The position numbers and the translations under genes are program-made. The notes under the pieces were generated by a model, which had not been told where the DNA came from, made no database searches, and saw only the letters and a list, made by a program, of their open reading frames with translations. Of a stretch of 22,435 nucleotides of DNA, positions 1 to 7,340 are shown piece by piece; the first letter of the stretch is position 1, and every line of letters starts with the position of its first letter. Source of the DNA: Robiginitomaculum sp. (lineage in GTDB: Bacteria > Pseudomonadota > Alphaproteobacteria > Caulobacterales > Maricaulaceae); contig JAKITZ010000006.1 of assembly GCA_021647805.1 (NCBI GenBank), forward strand, positions 1 through 22,435. Direction: 5' to 3'.

Positions 1-9
1 CAAGGTTGG

Positions 10-66
10 ATTGCGGCTCGGGGGTCGCAATGACGGCGTTGAGGTTCTGACCCCCTAGTCAGGAAC
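10..66. repeat. G+C-rich palindromic repeat fragment downstream of gyrB
   Basis: Two inverted repeats lie side by side. The first is ATTGCG (10-15) with CGCAAT (26-31). The second is GTTCTGAC (44-51) with GTCAGGAAC (58-66), which has one bulged G. On the minus strand the first reads CGTCATTGCGA...GCAATCC. That outline resembles the dispersed CGTCATTGCGAG/GCAATCC palindromic repeats known from many proteobacterial genomes. The stretch is visibly richer in G+C than the neighbouring genes. No T-tract follows the second stem on the gyrB transcript, so it is a poor intrinsic terminator. Only one copy is in the window, so membership of a repeat family is inferred. Confidence 0.45.
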
Positions 67-94
67 GGGACTAAAGCTTTTACGTAGCTATGCT

Positions 95-2509
95 CTAAAC
101 ATCAACGTCGGCATCAAGCGCGTTTTTTTGGATAAACTCGCGCCTTGGTTCAACCACATCACCCATTAGCTTGGTAAACAGATCATCAGCTTCATCGGCA
201 TGATCAATACGAACCTGCAATAAGGTTCTAGCATCAGGATCAAGCGTGGTTTCCCATAATTGATCGGGGTTCATTTCACCCAAGCCTTTATAGCGTTGAA
301 TAGCCAAGCCTTTGGAGCCTTCTTGCAGCACTGCTGTAACTAATTGCTCAGGGCCAAAAATACGAGTTTCACGACCCTTTCGCGTATAAAGCGATGGTTG
401 CGCAAAAGTTTCTAATAACTGCTCGCGCATTGCGTCCAGACGCCTAGCATCAGCAGAGTTACGAAACGCCTCATCAAGAATGACCGTTTCACGAACGCCG
501 CGAACTTCACGAGTAAACTGCACCGCGCCATCTTCAATTTTACTTCCCAACCAACCCTCTTCGCCCTCATCGGCTAATTGATCAAGGCGTTTGGCAGCAA
601 AATCCAAAGTCACTTGATCAACATCCTCTTGTAACACTCCGGCAATTGCAGCTTGTGCCACAACTTTCCCATCTGCTTTGTTTTGCAAGCGATGGATCAG
701 CTCGGTTGCCGAAACGCTTAATTCCACCCGTCGCCGTAAATCAGCACCGATAATTTGCTCGCCATTTTGTAATTCCAACATGGCTTCTGATATACCCTCA
801 TTCTGCAAATATGTGTCCATCTCTGCTTGGTCTTTTAGGTAGATCGAGGTTTTGCCTTTGGAGGCCTTATAAAGCGGCGGTTGAGCAATATAAAGATAAC
901 CGCGCTCGATCAATTCCGGCATTTGCCGATAAAAGAACGTCAGTAATAAAGTTCTGATGTGCGCGCCATCAACATCAGCATCAGTCATAATCACAACTTT
1001 ATGATAACGTTGCTTTTCTATGTTAAAATCATCGCGACCAATACCGGTGCCAAATGCGGTGATCATCGTGCCGATCTCGGTACTGGATAACATCTTGTCA
1101 AACCTGGCGCGTTCAACGTTTAGGATTTTACCGCGCAATGGTAATATTGCCTGATTCTTTCGGTTACGGCCTTGCTTGGCCGAACCACCCGCACTGTCCC
1201 CTTCGACGATGAATATTTCAGATTTTGCCGGATCGCGCTCTTGGCAATCGGCCAATTTTCCGGGCAAAGAAGCAATATCCAAAGCTGATTTGCGCCGCGT
1301 CAGTTCACGTGCCTTTCTGGCGGCATCTCTTGCCGCCGCAGCTTCGACGATTTTTTGAATAATCATCTTGCTCTCGGCTGGGTGTTCCTCGAACCATTCG
1401 GAAAGACCGGTGCCGATAATGCTCTCGACTACCGGACGGACTTCTGATGAAACCAGCTTGTCCTTGGTTTGTGACGAGAACTTGGGGTCAGGTACTTTAA
1501 TCGATAAAACACAAGTTAAGCCCTCACGGCTATCGTCTCCGGTAAGTGATACTTTTTCTTTTTTCGCCAAACCAGTCGAAGTGGCGTAATTGTTTATTGC
1601 TCTGGTTAAAGCGCCGCGAAAACCGGCCAAATGTGTGCCACCATCACGTTGCGGGATATTATTGGTAAAGCACAAAACCCGTTCATGATAACCATCATTC
1701 CACCAAAGAGCGGCATCAACTTCGACCCCGTCTTTTTCCGCACGAATAGTAATTGGTTCATCAAGAAGCGGACTTTTGGTTCGATCAAGGTGACGGGCAA
1801 ATTCTTTTACTCCGCCTTCATAAGCCATTTCAATTTCAAATACTTCGGTTCCACGTTCATCACGCACCCGGATTTTCACCCCGGAGTTCAAAAACGCCAA
1901 TTCCCGCAAACGATGGATCAAAGTATTGCGATCAAACTCGACCATGGTAAAAGTATCAGTAGATGGCAAAAATCGCACCAACGTTCCGGTTTTACCGTCA
2001 GGCGCATCACCGGTAACCACCAAATCCGCAACTGGATCGCCGTGAATAAACTTCATCTCGTGGATTTTGCCGCGCCGCCAAATCGTCAAAAACAATTCCG
2101 ACGAAAGCGCATTAACTACCGATACGCCAACCCCGTGCAATCCACCGGAAATTTTATAAGAATTTTGGTCGAACTTACCACCGGCATGTAATTGGGTCAT
2201 GATCACTTGCGCTGCCGACATGCCCTCTTCTTCGTGCATAGCTGTTGGAATACCACGGCCATTATCAGAAACCGAAGCCGAGCCGTCAGCGTATAATATC
2301 ACCTCTACGGTATCGCAATGCCCAGCCAATGCTTCGTCAATGGCATTGTCGACCACCTCATAGACCATGTGGTGCAAGCCAGAGCCATCGTCGGTATCAC
2401 CGATATACATTCCCGGGCGTTTTCGCACCGCATCAAGACCCTTTAGAACCTTGATACTGTCGGCACCATATTCATCATCGTTTGGCGGTTGATTCGTTTC
2501 ATTTGTCAT
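95..2509 (-). CDS. gyrB: DNA gyrase subunit B
   Basis: ATPase subunit of the type II topoisomerase that puts negative supercoils into DNA together with GyrA (not in this window). The 804-residue protein is full length. The GHKL ATPase domain has the catalytic Glu51 and Asn55 in EVVDNAIDEA, the DNGRGIP motif near residue 82, and GGLHGVGVSVVNAL near 122. The TOPRIM domain has EGDSAGGSAKQGRNRKNQ (436-453) and the metal-binding DADVDG (510-515). The QRYKGLGEMNPDQLW signature lies in the C-terminal region. The ATG at 2507-2509 is chosen because the family N-terminus begins shortly after it; no strong Shine-Dalgarno is visible. It is the last gene of the dnaA-dnaN-recF-gyrB block, 64 bp after recF, and I see no convincing terminator after its stop. 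Confidence 0.98.
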   Translation of the reverse strand: MTNETNQPPNDDEYGADSIKVLKGLDAVRKRPGMYIGDTDDGSGLHHMVYEVVDNAIDEALAGHCDTVEVILYADGSASVSDNGRGIPTAMHEEEGMSAAQVIMTQLHAGGKFDQNSYKISGGLHGVGVSVVNALSSELFLTIWRRGKIHEMKFIHGDPVADLVVTGDAPDGKTGTLVRFLPSTDTFTMVEFDRNTLIHRLRELAFLNSGVKIRVRDERGTEVFEIEMAYEGGVKEFARHLDRTKSPLLDEPITIRAEKDGVEVDAALWWNDGYHERVLCFTNNIPQRDGGTHLAGFRGALTRAINNYATSTGLAKKEKVSLTGDDSREGLTCVLSIKVPDPKFSSQTKDKLVSSEVRPVVESIIGTGLSEWFEEHPAESKMIIQKIVEAAAARDAARKARELTRRKSALDIASLPGKLADCQERDPAKSEIFIVEGDSAGGSAKQGRNRKNQAILPLRGKILNVERARFDKMLSSTEIGTMITAFGTGIGRDDFNIEKQRYHKVVIMTDADVDGAHIRTLLLTFFYRQMPELIERGYLYIAQPPLYKASKGKTSIYLKDQAEMDTYLQNEGISEAMLELQNGEQIIGADLRRRVELSVSATELIHRLQNKADGKVVAQAAIAGVLQEDVDQVTLDFAAKRLDQLADEGEEGWLGSKIEDGAVQFTREVRGVRETVILDEAFRNSADARRLDAMREQLLETFAQPSLYTRKGRETRIFGPEQLVTAVLQEGSKGLAIQRYKGLGEMNPDQLWETTLDPDARTLLQVRIDHADEADDLFTKLMGDVVEPRREFIQKNALDADVDV

Positions 2510-2524
2510 GGTGATGATTCTATC

Positions 2525-2556
2525 GGTTTTTTAAGCTAACTGCGAGTAAAAAAACC
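2525..2556. repeat. Inverted repeat between recF and gyrB
   Basis: GGTTTTTT (2525-2532) is the exact complement of AAAAAACC (2549-2556), with 16 bases between. In the minus-strand transcript this makes a stem of six A-U pairs closed by two G-C pairs, located just after recF and just before gyrB. It could be a weak attenuator or terminator that sets gyrB apart from recF, or it may be chance in A/T-rich DNA. No U-tract follows the stem. Confidence 0.35.
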
Positions 2557-2573
2557 ACTGTATCTTGATAATT

Positions 2574-3695
2574 TTATACCCGGATAATACCGGTTTCCGA
2601 AACTTCAAAAAATTGCGCTCGGTCGTTAAATTTAGTAAACAAATTCCGATCAGTACCGGTTAACCAAGCTTGGCCTTTTAATTGGCAAAGCTCGTCAATC
2701 AAAGCGCCGCGGCGATCAATATCCAAATGAGCACAAGCCTCGTCAAGCAAGATCAATGGCGGTGATGAATTACTGTCCGCAGTTACCGCCCGGGCATGAG
2801 CCAGCGTTAAACCAACCAACAAAGCCTTTTGCTCGCCGGTAGAGCAATCAGAAGCCGGCATTTGCTTGGCTGGCCAGGACACAGCCAGATCAGCGCGGTG
2901 CGGGCCGCTTAAAGTGCGTCCAGCCTTTGCATCGATATTACGTGTTGCCGCGAAACCGTCTAACAGCCAAGCCGCAACCTCTGTTATTTCGGTTTTACTT
3001 GTTACCGCCAGATCAGCATCGCTTTGCAATTCAAGCTCAGCCTGTGGAAACGCGCTATCACTGCGAGCTTTTACCTGCGAGCGCAAACGTAATATTACCT
3101 GATCCCGGTTGATTATCATATTTGAACCAAAACCAGCCATTTGTTGCTCAAGGCCGCTAAGCCATGCCGGATCAGAACTGCCCTCATCAAGCAGTTTTTG
3201 TCGCCCGCGCATGGCTTTTTCATACGATGAAACCGCTTTGCCGTGATCCGGGAACAATGAAAAAACCAAGCGATCAAAAAACCGCAACCTAGTTCCTCTG
3301 GGGCCGGAAAAAATCCGATCCTGCGCCGGTGTCAGCCATACTTGTCGTAACAAGCGACCCAAGGCACCAGCAGTACTGTTACTGCCATCAATTCGTACCA
3401 ATCGCCGGTTGCTTTGACCGTCCAGACCAGTACCAACAGAAAAATCACCATCTGGCAGTTTTAATTCAGCATTGATTGCCCATGGCTGATCGCTATTTCT
3501 TTGCCCTACCTCTTGATAGGTTGCTCGGCGCAAACCTCTTCCTGGCGCAAGCAGGGAAATAGCCTCCAAGATATTGGTTTTGCCCGCGCCATTAGCGCCG
3601 AATAATACTACCGGTTCGCTGATAAGTTCAAATTCCGCCGATTCGTGTGAGCGAAACCGGTGTAGTTTAAGACGTACAAGTGCCGTTTCATTCAC
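2574..3695 (-). CDS. recF: DNA replication and repair protein RecF
   Basis: SMC-like ATPase that, with RecO and RecR, loads RecA at single-strand gaps and stalled forks. The 373-residue length is normal. The N-terminus carries Walker A in GANGAGKTNILEAIS near residue 33. The ABC-type signature is represented by STGEQKALLVGL, and Walker B by PLILLDEACAHLD near residue 315. The start is GTG at 3693-3695. It overlaps the dnaN stop as GTGA, which indicates translational coupling. The nearby ATG at 3689-3691 is out of frame, so GTG is the real start. Order and orientation match the classical dnaN-recF-gyrB arrangement. Confidence 0.96.
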   Translation of the reverse strand: MNETALVRLKLHRFRSHESAEFELISEPVVLFGANGAGKTNILEAISLLAPGRGLRRATYQEVGQRNSDQPWAINAELKLPDGDFSVGTGLDGQSNRRLVRIDGSNSTAGALGRLLRQVWLTPAQDRIFSGPRGTRLRFFDRLVFSLFPDHGKAVSSYEKAMRGRQKLLDEGSSDPAWLSGLEQQMAGFGSNMIINRDQVILRLRSQVKARSDSAFPQAELELQSDADLAVTSKTEITEVAAWLLDGFAATRNIDAKAGRTLSGPHRADLAVSWPAKQMPASDCSTGEQKALLVGLTLAHARAVTADSNSSPPLILLDEACAHLDIDRRGALIDELCQLKGQAWLTGTDRNLFTKFNDRAQFFEVSETGIIRV

Positions 3696-4807
3696 ACCCG
3701 TAACGGCATCAATACATAAAGCGCGTGCTCATCGCCGCTGTCTTCTATTAGGATTGGCGAGCTGGCATTTGATAGCCGGAAAATGACTTCCTGTCCGTCG
3801 ATCTGCGAAAGCACATTCAACAAATACTTGGCATTAAAGCCAATTTCCATCAATGAACCCTCATAATTAACAGGTATTTCCTCAGAGCCTTGACCAGCTT
3901 CAGGGTTTGATACCTGTAAAGTCAAATTATCCGCTTCCAAAACCATTTTCACCGAACGGGATTTTTCCATGCTTACGGTCGATACCCGGTCAACCGCTGC
4001 CGCAAAGCTGCGGTTTTCCAGCATTAACTGGTTTTCATTGCCCTTGGGAATAACTCTTTGATAGTCGGGAAAAGTTCCGTCGATTAATTTGGATGTAAGA
4101 ATTGCAGAGCCCACAGAGAACCTAATTTTCGAATCTGAGACCTGTACCAAAATCGCATCAGACACATCATCAATCAGCTTTCGCACCTCTCCAATTGTTT
4201 TGCGAGGAATTATAATTGCCGCCATTCCAGCAGCTCCATCAGGCAATGCGGTTTCACATAATGCCAATTGATGACCATCGGTGGCCACCGCCCGCAATAC
4301 TGCGTCATCATCGTCGGTTGCATGTAAGTGTACGCCATTAAGGTAATAACGGGTTTCTTCGTTAGAGACAGCAAATCTTGTTTTATCAATTAACCTTGCC
4401 AATTCAGAAGCATCTATTTCAAAGCTATGAGTTAATCCATCAGCCGATAGAGCTGGAAACTCATCTTCGGGAAGGGTTGGCAACGCAAACCGCGAGCGAC
4501 CAGCATGCAATACTATTTGCGAATCCTCGGGTTTCATCTCCACGGAGACATCTGCGCCATCTGGTAGTTTTCGGGCAATTTCATAAAAAGTATGCGCAGG
4601 TATTGTCGCCACTCCTTGGGCTTGAACATTCGCATCTGCGGTTTCGATAATTTCAATGTCAAGATCGGTAGCCGCAAAGCTGACCCCTTCTGCCGACACA
4701 CTAAGCAGGATATTTGATAATATCGGAATGGTGTTGCGACGCTCAACCACACTAGTGACATGGCCTAATGCTTTTAGGAGGGGGGCGCGTTCAATGGAAA
4801 ATTTCAT
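3692..4807 (-). CDS. dnaN: DNA polymerase III beta subunit (sliding clamp)
   Basis: Ring-shaped processivity clamp that tethers DNA polymerase III and many repair factors to DNA. The 371-residue protein has the family N-terminus MKFSIERAPLLKALGHV, the segment RRNTIPILSNILL near residue 24, and the C-terminal end YVLMPLRV. It covers the three clamp domains without a gap. The ATG start is at 4805-4807, with a modest GGA about 9 bases upstream. It lies 84 bp after dnaA and overlaps recF by 4 bp (GTGA). A candidate promoter of its own is described separately at 4865-4892. Confidence 0.97.
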   Translation of the reverse strand: MKFSIERAPLLKALGHVTSVVERRNTIPILSNILLSVSAEGVSFAATDLDIEIIETADANVQAQGVATIPAHTFYEIARKLPDGADVSVEMKPEDSQIVLHAGRSRFALPTLPEDEFPALSADGLTHSFEIDASELARLIDKTRFAVSNEETRYYLNGVHLHATDDDDAVLRAVATDGHQLALCETALPDGAAGMAAIIIPRKTIGEVRKLIDDVSDAILVQVSDSKIRFSVGSAILTSKLIDGTFPDYQRVIPKGNENQLMLENRSFAAAVDRVSTVSMEKSRSVKMVLEADNLTLQVSNPEAGQGSEEIPVNYEGSLMEIGFNAKYLLNVLSQIDGQEVIFRLSNASSPILIEDSGDEHALYVLMPLRV

Positions 4808-4864
4808 CTTGCTCTATCCGCTGCTTGCCTTCGTCAACATGGGCTGGTCATGCAACAAAGGGTA

Positions 4865-4892
4865 ATACTAAATATGAATCAATTCGATTCAA
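4865..4892 (-). promoter_or_regulatory. Candidate dnaN promoter with two GANTC sites
   Basis: On the minus strand TTGAAT (4887-4892) is followed after 16 bases by TAGTAT (4865-4870), matching four of six positions in each sigma70 box. Within or across it are GANTC sites at 4876-4880 and 4886-4890. They form the arms of the inverted repeat TGAATC-aattc-GATTCA. The -35 box begins two bases after the dnaA stop. Control by methylation state is an inference from CcrM biology in related bacteria. Confidence 0.4.
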
Positions 4893-4894
4893 TT

Positions 4895-6310
4895 TTAAGA
4901 CTGTAGCTTGGTGAGCGAACGACGCAAGCCTTCAACCTCATCGGCAAATGCAGTATCTTCGGCCATCAGCCGCTGTACAGTCTTTACCGCATGGATCACT
5001 GTAGTGTGGTCACGCCCGTCAAACCGCTGTCCAATCATTGGCAATGAGCACGAGGTTAGCTCTTTGGCAAGATACATGGCGATCTGTCGTGGCCGAACAA
5101 TATTACGGGTTTTACGACGTGAAAGCAGATCCTCTTTACCAAGGTTGTACCATGATACAGTGCCTTTTTGAATTTGGGCGATAGATATTTTAACCCGTGT
5201 AACACGCACTACATCTGATAAAATTTCTTTGGCTGCATCCAGAGTTACCGGCCTACCAACCAGTGCGGTACCTGAAACGATCATATTCAATGCCCCCAGC
5301 AATTCCCGTGGGGAATTACTTATTTTTACTGTTATAAAGTCCAATACATCATCAGGAATCGATAGGTTTTCATATTCACTTGCCATCTCTTCGCAACGCT
5401 TAACCAATATTTTACGGCGTAACTCAAATGCCGCCGGAGCAATTCTGCAGATCACCCCGCCACCAAGGTGCGAGCGCAAACGATCATTGAGAGAAGCAAT
5501 TTCACCCGGAGAGCGATCAGCACTTAATACCACCTGCGCCCCATTTTCAACCAATGAGCACAAGGTATGAACAAACTCTTCTTGGGTCGCGGTTTTGCCA
5601 GCAAGAAAGTGAATATCATCAATTAATAACATGTCCAGCGAGCGGACACTTTTCTTAAACTCGGCGTTTTGTGATCCCCGCAAGGAAGAAATAAATTTTT
5701 GAACAAACTCCTCGGCAGTTAAAAACAGTATACGCCGCGAAGGGGTGTGCGCTTTTGCCTGATGGGCGATCGCTCGTAATAAATGGGTTTTGCCAAGACC
5801 ATACCCGCCGTAAATAAATAACGGGTTGAACCGGGACTGAGTGGACCTTGCCGCCTGACTAGCCACAGCCCAAGCGACATCATTGCTAGGCCCTACAACA
5901 AAATTATCAAACCTGTATTTTTTATTCCCAGCAACAACACTGTCAACTTGCACCGCCAAAACATCAGCATCGGCCTCGGAGGCATTATCTTGCTCAGTTA
6001 TATCGGCAGAAGTAGGAACGTTATTGGCAACCCGTAATAACAATAATTTTTTTTGTGGATCACAGCTCGCCCACAAATCGCAAATAAGATCAAACAGGTT
6101 CTCATTGATCCAGTCGCGAGAAAAAGCATTGGGAGCAATTAGTAAAAGCCGGTCTTCATCATGAACGCTAACCTGTAATTGTGATATCCATGAACGAAAG
6201 TCGCGGCCACTGATTCTGCTTTCAAGCTCTTTACATACTTTTGACCACACCCGAACAATATCATCGGCCTGATCCGAATGATCAGCAGTAGACTGCATCT
6301 GATGTACCAA
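4895..6310 (-). CDS. dnaA: Chromosomal replication initiator DnaA
   Basis: AAA+ initiator that binds the origin and melts it. Domain I contains VWSKVCKELESRISGRDF. The AAA+ domain shows the family motif YRFDNFVVGPSNDVA, Walker A GGYGLGKTHLLRAI, Walker B LLIDDIHFLAGK and sensor 1 VVLSADRSP. Domain IV ends with GRDHTTVIHAVKTV, the helix-turn-helix signature that reads DnaA boxes. Start choice is uncertain. TTG at 6308-6310 sits 8 bases after GAGGGGG on the minus strand, the best Shine-Dalgarno here. An ATG lies four codons inside at 6296-6298, and the frame stays open to a TTG at 6337. The gene heads the dnaN-recF-gyrB block. The length of about 470 residues is usual. Confidence 0.95.
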   Translation of the reverse strand: MVHQMQSTADHSDQADDIVRVWSKVCKELESRISGRDFRSWISQLQVSVHDEDRLLLIAPNAFSRDWINENLFDLICDLWASCDPQKKLLLLRVANNVPTSADITEQDNASEADADVLAVQVDSVVAGNKKYRFDNFVVGPSNDVAWAVASQAARSTQSRFNPLFIYGGYGLGKTHLLRAIAHQAKAHTPSRRILFLTAEEFVQKFISSLRGSQNAEFKKSVRSLDMLLIDDIHFLAGKTATQEEFVHTLCSLVENGAQVVLSADRSPGEIASLNDRLRSHLGGGVICRIAPAAFELRRKILVKRCEEMASEYENLSIPDDVLDFITVKISNSPRELLGALNMIVSGTALVGRPVTLDAAKEILSDVVRVTRVKISIAQIQKGTVSWYNLGKEDLLSRRKTRNIVRPRQIAMYLAKELTSCSLPMIGQRFDGRDHTTVIHAVKTVQRLMAEDTAFADEVEGLRRSLTKLQS

Positions 6311-6658
6311 TGAACAAACCCCCTCATGCCAGATCAAAAAATATAGCTAAATACGCACAACTACTTGTAAAATAACAGATTTATCAAAGAAGTGCTGCGT
6401 TTACTATTCCAACCCCTAGTAATCTCTAACTTGGTTAATAGAAAAATCCATCTGTTTTGCAACCTATCAAATTTAAGGTTTGGGTCAAGCAAAGCAAAGC
6501 GCACAAACAGGCGAATTCCACTCGCCCAATCGGCTAAGTCGTTGACTCTAAAATGATTGCCAGCGGTGAAAATAAATTGATTCTTTTCAGTTGACTCTAG
6601 CGGTCTTTTAAGGGTTTGAGAAAAAGCCCCTGTCTAGGTGCTATTGAAGCCTGAAAAC
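6311..6658 (-). promoter_or_regulatory. dnaA upstream region with GANTC cluster and direct repeat
   Basis: No gene is visible in this stretch. A possible minus-strand dnaA promoter is TTGCAA (6457-6462), 16 bases, TATTAA (6435-6440), with four of six matches in each box. Three GANTC sites fall within 54 bp at 6544-6548, 6579-6583 and 6593-6597. The 10-mer GTTGACTCTA occurs twice in the same orientation (6541-6550 and 6590-6599) and contains two of these sites. I found no TTATCCACA-type DnaA box, so this is not a convincing origin by itself. Its position between dnaA and rpsT matches the regulatory gap seen in related alphaproteobacteria. Confidence 0.4.
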
Positions 6659-6690
6659 AAAAAAAACCGACCTTAAAAAAAGGCCGGTTT
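6659..6690 (-). terminator. Rho-independent terminator of rpsT
   Basis: On the minus strand AAACCGGCCTT (6690-6680), a five-base loop and AAGGTCGGTTT (6674-6664) form an 11-bp stem with one G-U pair. Its 3' side merges into eight consecutive T residues (6666-6659). It lies 25 bp after the rpsT stop. This is the clearest intrinsic terminator in the window and separates rpsT from dnaA. Confidence 0.9.
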
Positions 6691-6714
6691 CGTATTCCAA
6701 TAAAAATTTAGTTT

Positions 6715-6984
6715 TTATTTATTTCCTAGAGCTTTCACTCGACCAGATAAGCGGGAAATTTTTCTAGATGCAGTGTTTTTGTGATAAACACCTTTGGATA
6801 CAGCCTTCATCATAGTTGGCTCTGCGACGGCCAATGCTGCTTTGGCTGCTTTTTGATCACCACTATCAATAGCCTCCTCAACTACCCGCAATGTTGAACG
6901 AACTTTGGTGCGGCGAGATTTGTTTACAGCAGTGCGGCGGGCAATTTGCCGGACAGCTTTTTGTGCGGAAGTGGTATTGGCCAT
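6715..6984 (-). CDS. rpsT: 30S ribosomal protein S20
   Basis: Small basic protein that binds 16S rRNA early in 30S assembly. The 89-residue protein starts MANTTSAQKAVRQIARRT and has the typical alanine- and lysine-rich helical make-up, with KGVYHKNTASRKISRL near the C-terminus. The ATG at 6982-6984 is chosen over further upstream codons because AAGGA lies five bases before it and the family begins with M-A-N. It is transcribed alone: promoter at 7067-7095, terminator at 6659-6690. Its position beside dnaA is common in alphaproteobacteria. Confidence 0.96.
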   Translation of the reverse strand: MANTTSAQKAVRQIARRTAVNKSRRTKVRSTLRVVEEAIDSGDQKAAKAALAVAEPTMMKAVSKGVYHKNTASRKISRLSGRVKALGNK

Positions 6985-7005
6985 AATGGTCCTTAAATTT
7001 TTATT

Positions 7006-7058
7006 CCTGCCTTTGCAGGTTATTGCATAACAACGCTTGAACAAAACATTTTTCAAGC
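7006..7058 (-). promoter_or_regulatory. Structured 5' leader of rpsT
   Basis: Between the predicted transcription start (about 7060) and the ribosome binding site are two hairpins. GCTTGAA (7058-7052) pairs with TTCAAGC (7041-7035) and begins about two bases from the predicted 5' end. CCTGC (7019-7015) pairs with GCAGG (7010-7006) across a four-base loop, about 15 bases before the Shine-Dalgarno. S20 represses its own translation in Escherichia coli. Whether these hairpins serve that purpose is inference. Confidence 0.4.
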
Positions 7059-7066
7059 AAGGGCGG

Positions 7067-7095
7067 CATATAGCTTTGACAGCCCAAGAGGTCAA
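7067..7095 (-). promoter_or_regulatory. Promoter of rpsT
   Basis: On the minus strand TTGACC (7090-7095), a 17-base spacer and TATATG (7067-7072) form a good sigma70-type promoter. It would start RNA near 7060, leaving a leader of about 76 bases before the rpsT ATG. Confidence 0.7.
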
Positions 7096-7340
7096 CCAGT
7101 AACATCGAGGAACGAAGATTCTTTTCTATATTATATACTCCATCGACCCAAAAAGTGGGTAAATTTAATTTGCCCTATCGCAATGCTGGCGCTTGCTACT
7201 TGAGGGCGATTTTTGGTTAAGTTGATGGATACAGAAGATAAACTATACTAAAAATACAGTTTAATGTAAGTTTTTAGTATATACTCTTTTCGATTCTTTG
7301 AACCGAAAATGCAAATTTTTAGTGATGCATTTACCGGCAA
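7096..7340. repeat. A+T-rich gap with three inverted repeats
   Basis: No gene is visible in this gap. Its left half, between the rpsT promoter and 7243, has only weak pairing, such as GCCCT...AGGGC around 7170-7207. The right half holds three perfect inverted repeats in a row: TATACTAAAAA (7244-7254) with TTTTTAGTATA (7271-7281); TTTTCG (7287-7292) with CGAAAA (7304-7309); and AAATGCA (7307-7313) with TGCATTT (7326-7332). The last lies 8 bp beyond the stop codon of the dehydrogenase at 7341. They may end its transcription, but none has a G+C-rich stem with a U-tract. Confidence 0.5.

Noticed and set aside
436..1400. Possible quinolone-resistance change in GyrB: arginine (459) where Escherichia coli has Lys447.
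   Set aside because: The LPLRGKILNVERARF form is, as far as I know, usual in alphaproteobacterial GyrB and so is not evidence of resistance.
1631..2191. A 186-codon open frame on the plus strand.
   Set aside because: It lies wholly antisense to gyrB, whose ATPase and transducer domains are fully conserved there, and it has no recognisable protein features.
6054..6062. TGTGGATCA, the complement of the Caulobacter-type DnaA box TGATCCACA.
   Set aside because: It is a single copy inside the dnaA coding sequence and is explained by the codons for Asp-Pro-Gln; no second box is near.
6338..6714. The dnaA-rpsT gap as the replication origin.
   Set aside because: I found no TTATCCACA-like box cluster or repeated 13-mers; the closest match, TTATCAAAG, is poor. 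Kept only as a dnaA regulatory region.
7133..7143. ATATACTCCAT repeated at 7133-7143 and 8157-8167.
   Set aside because: The copies are short and A+T-rich, and one lies in the dehydrogenase leader; there is no further similarity around them.
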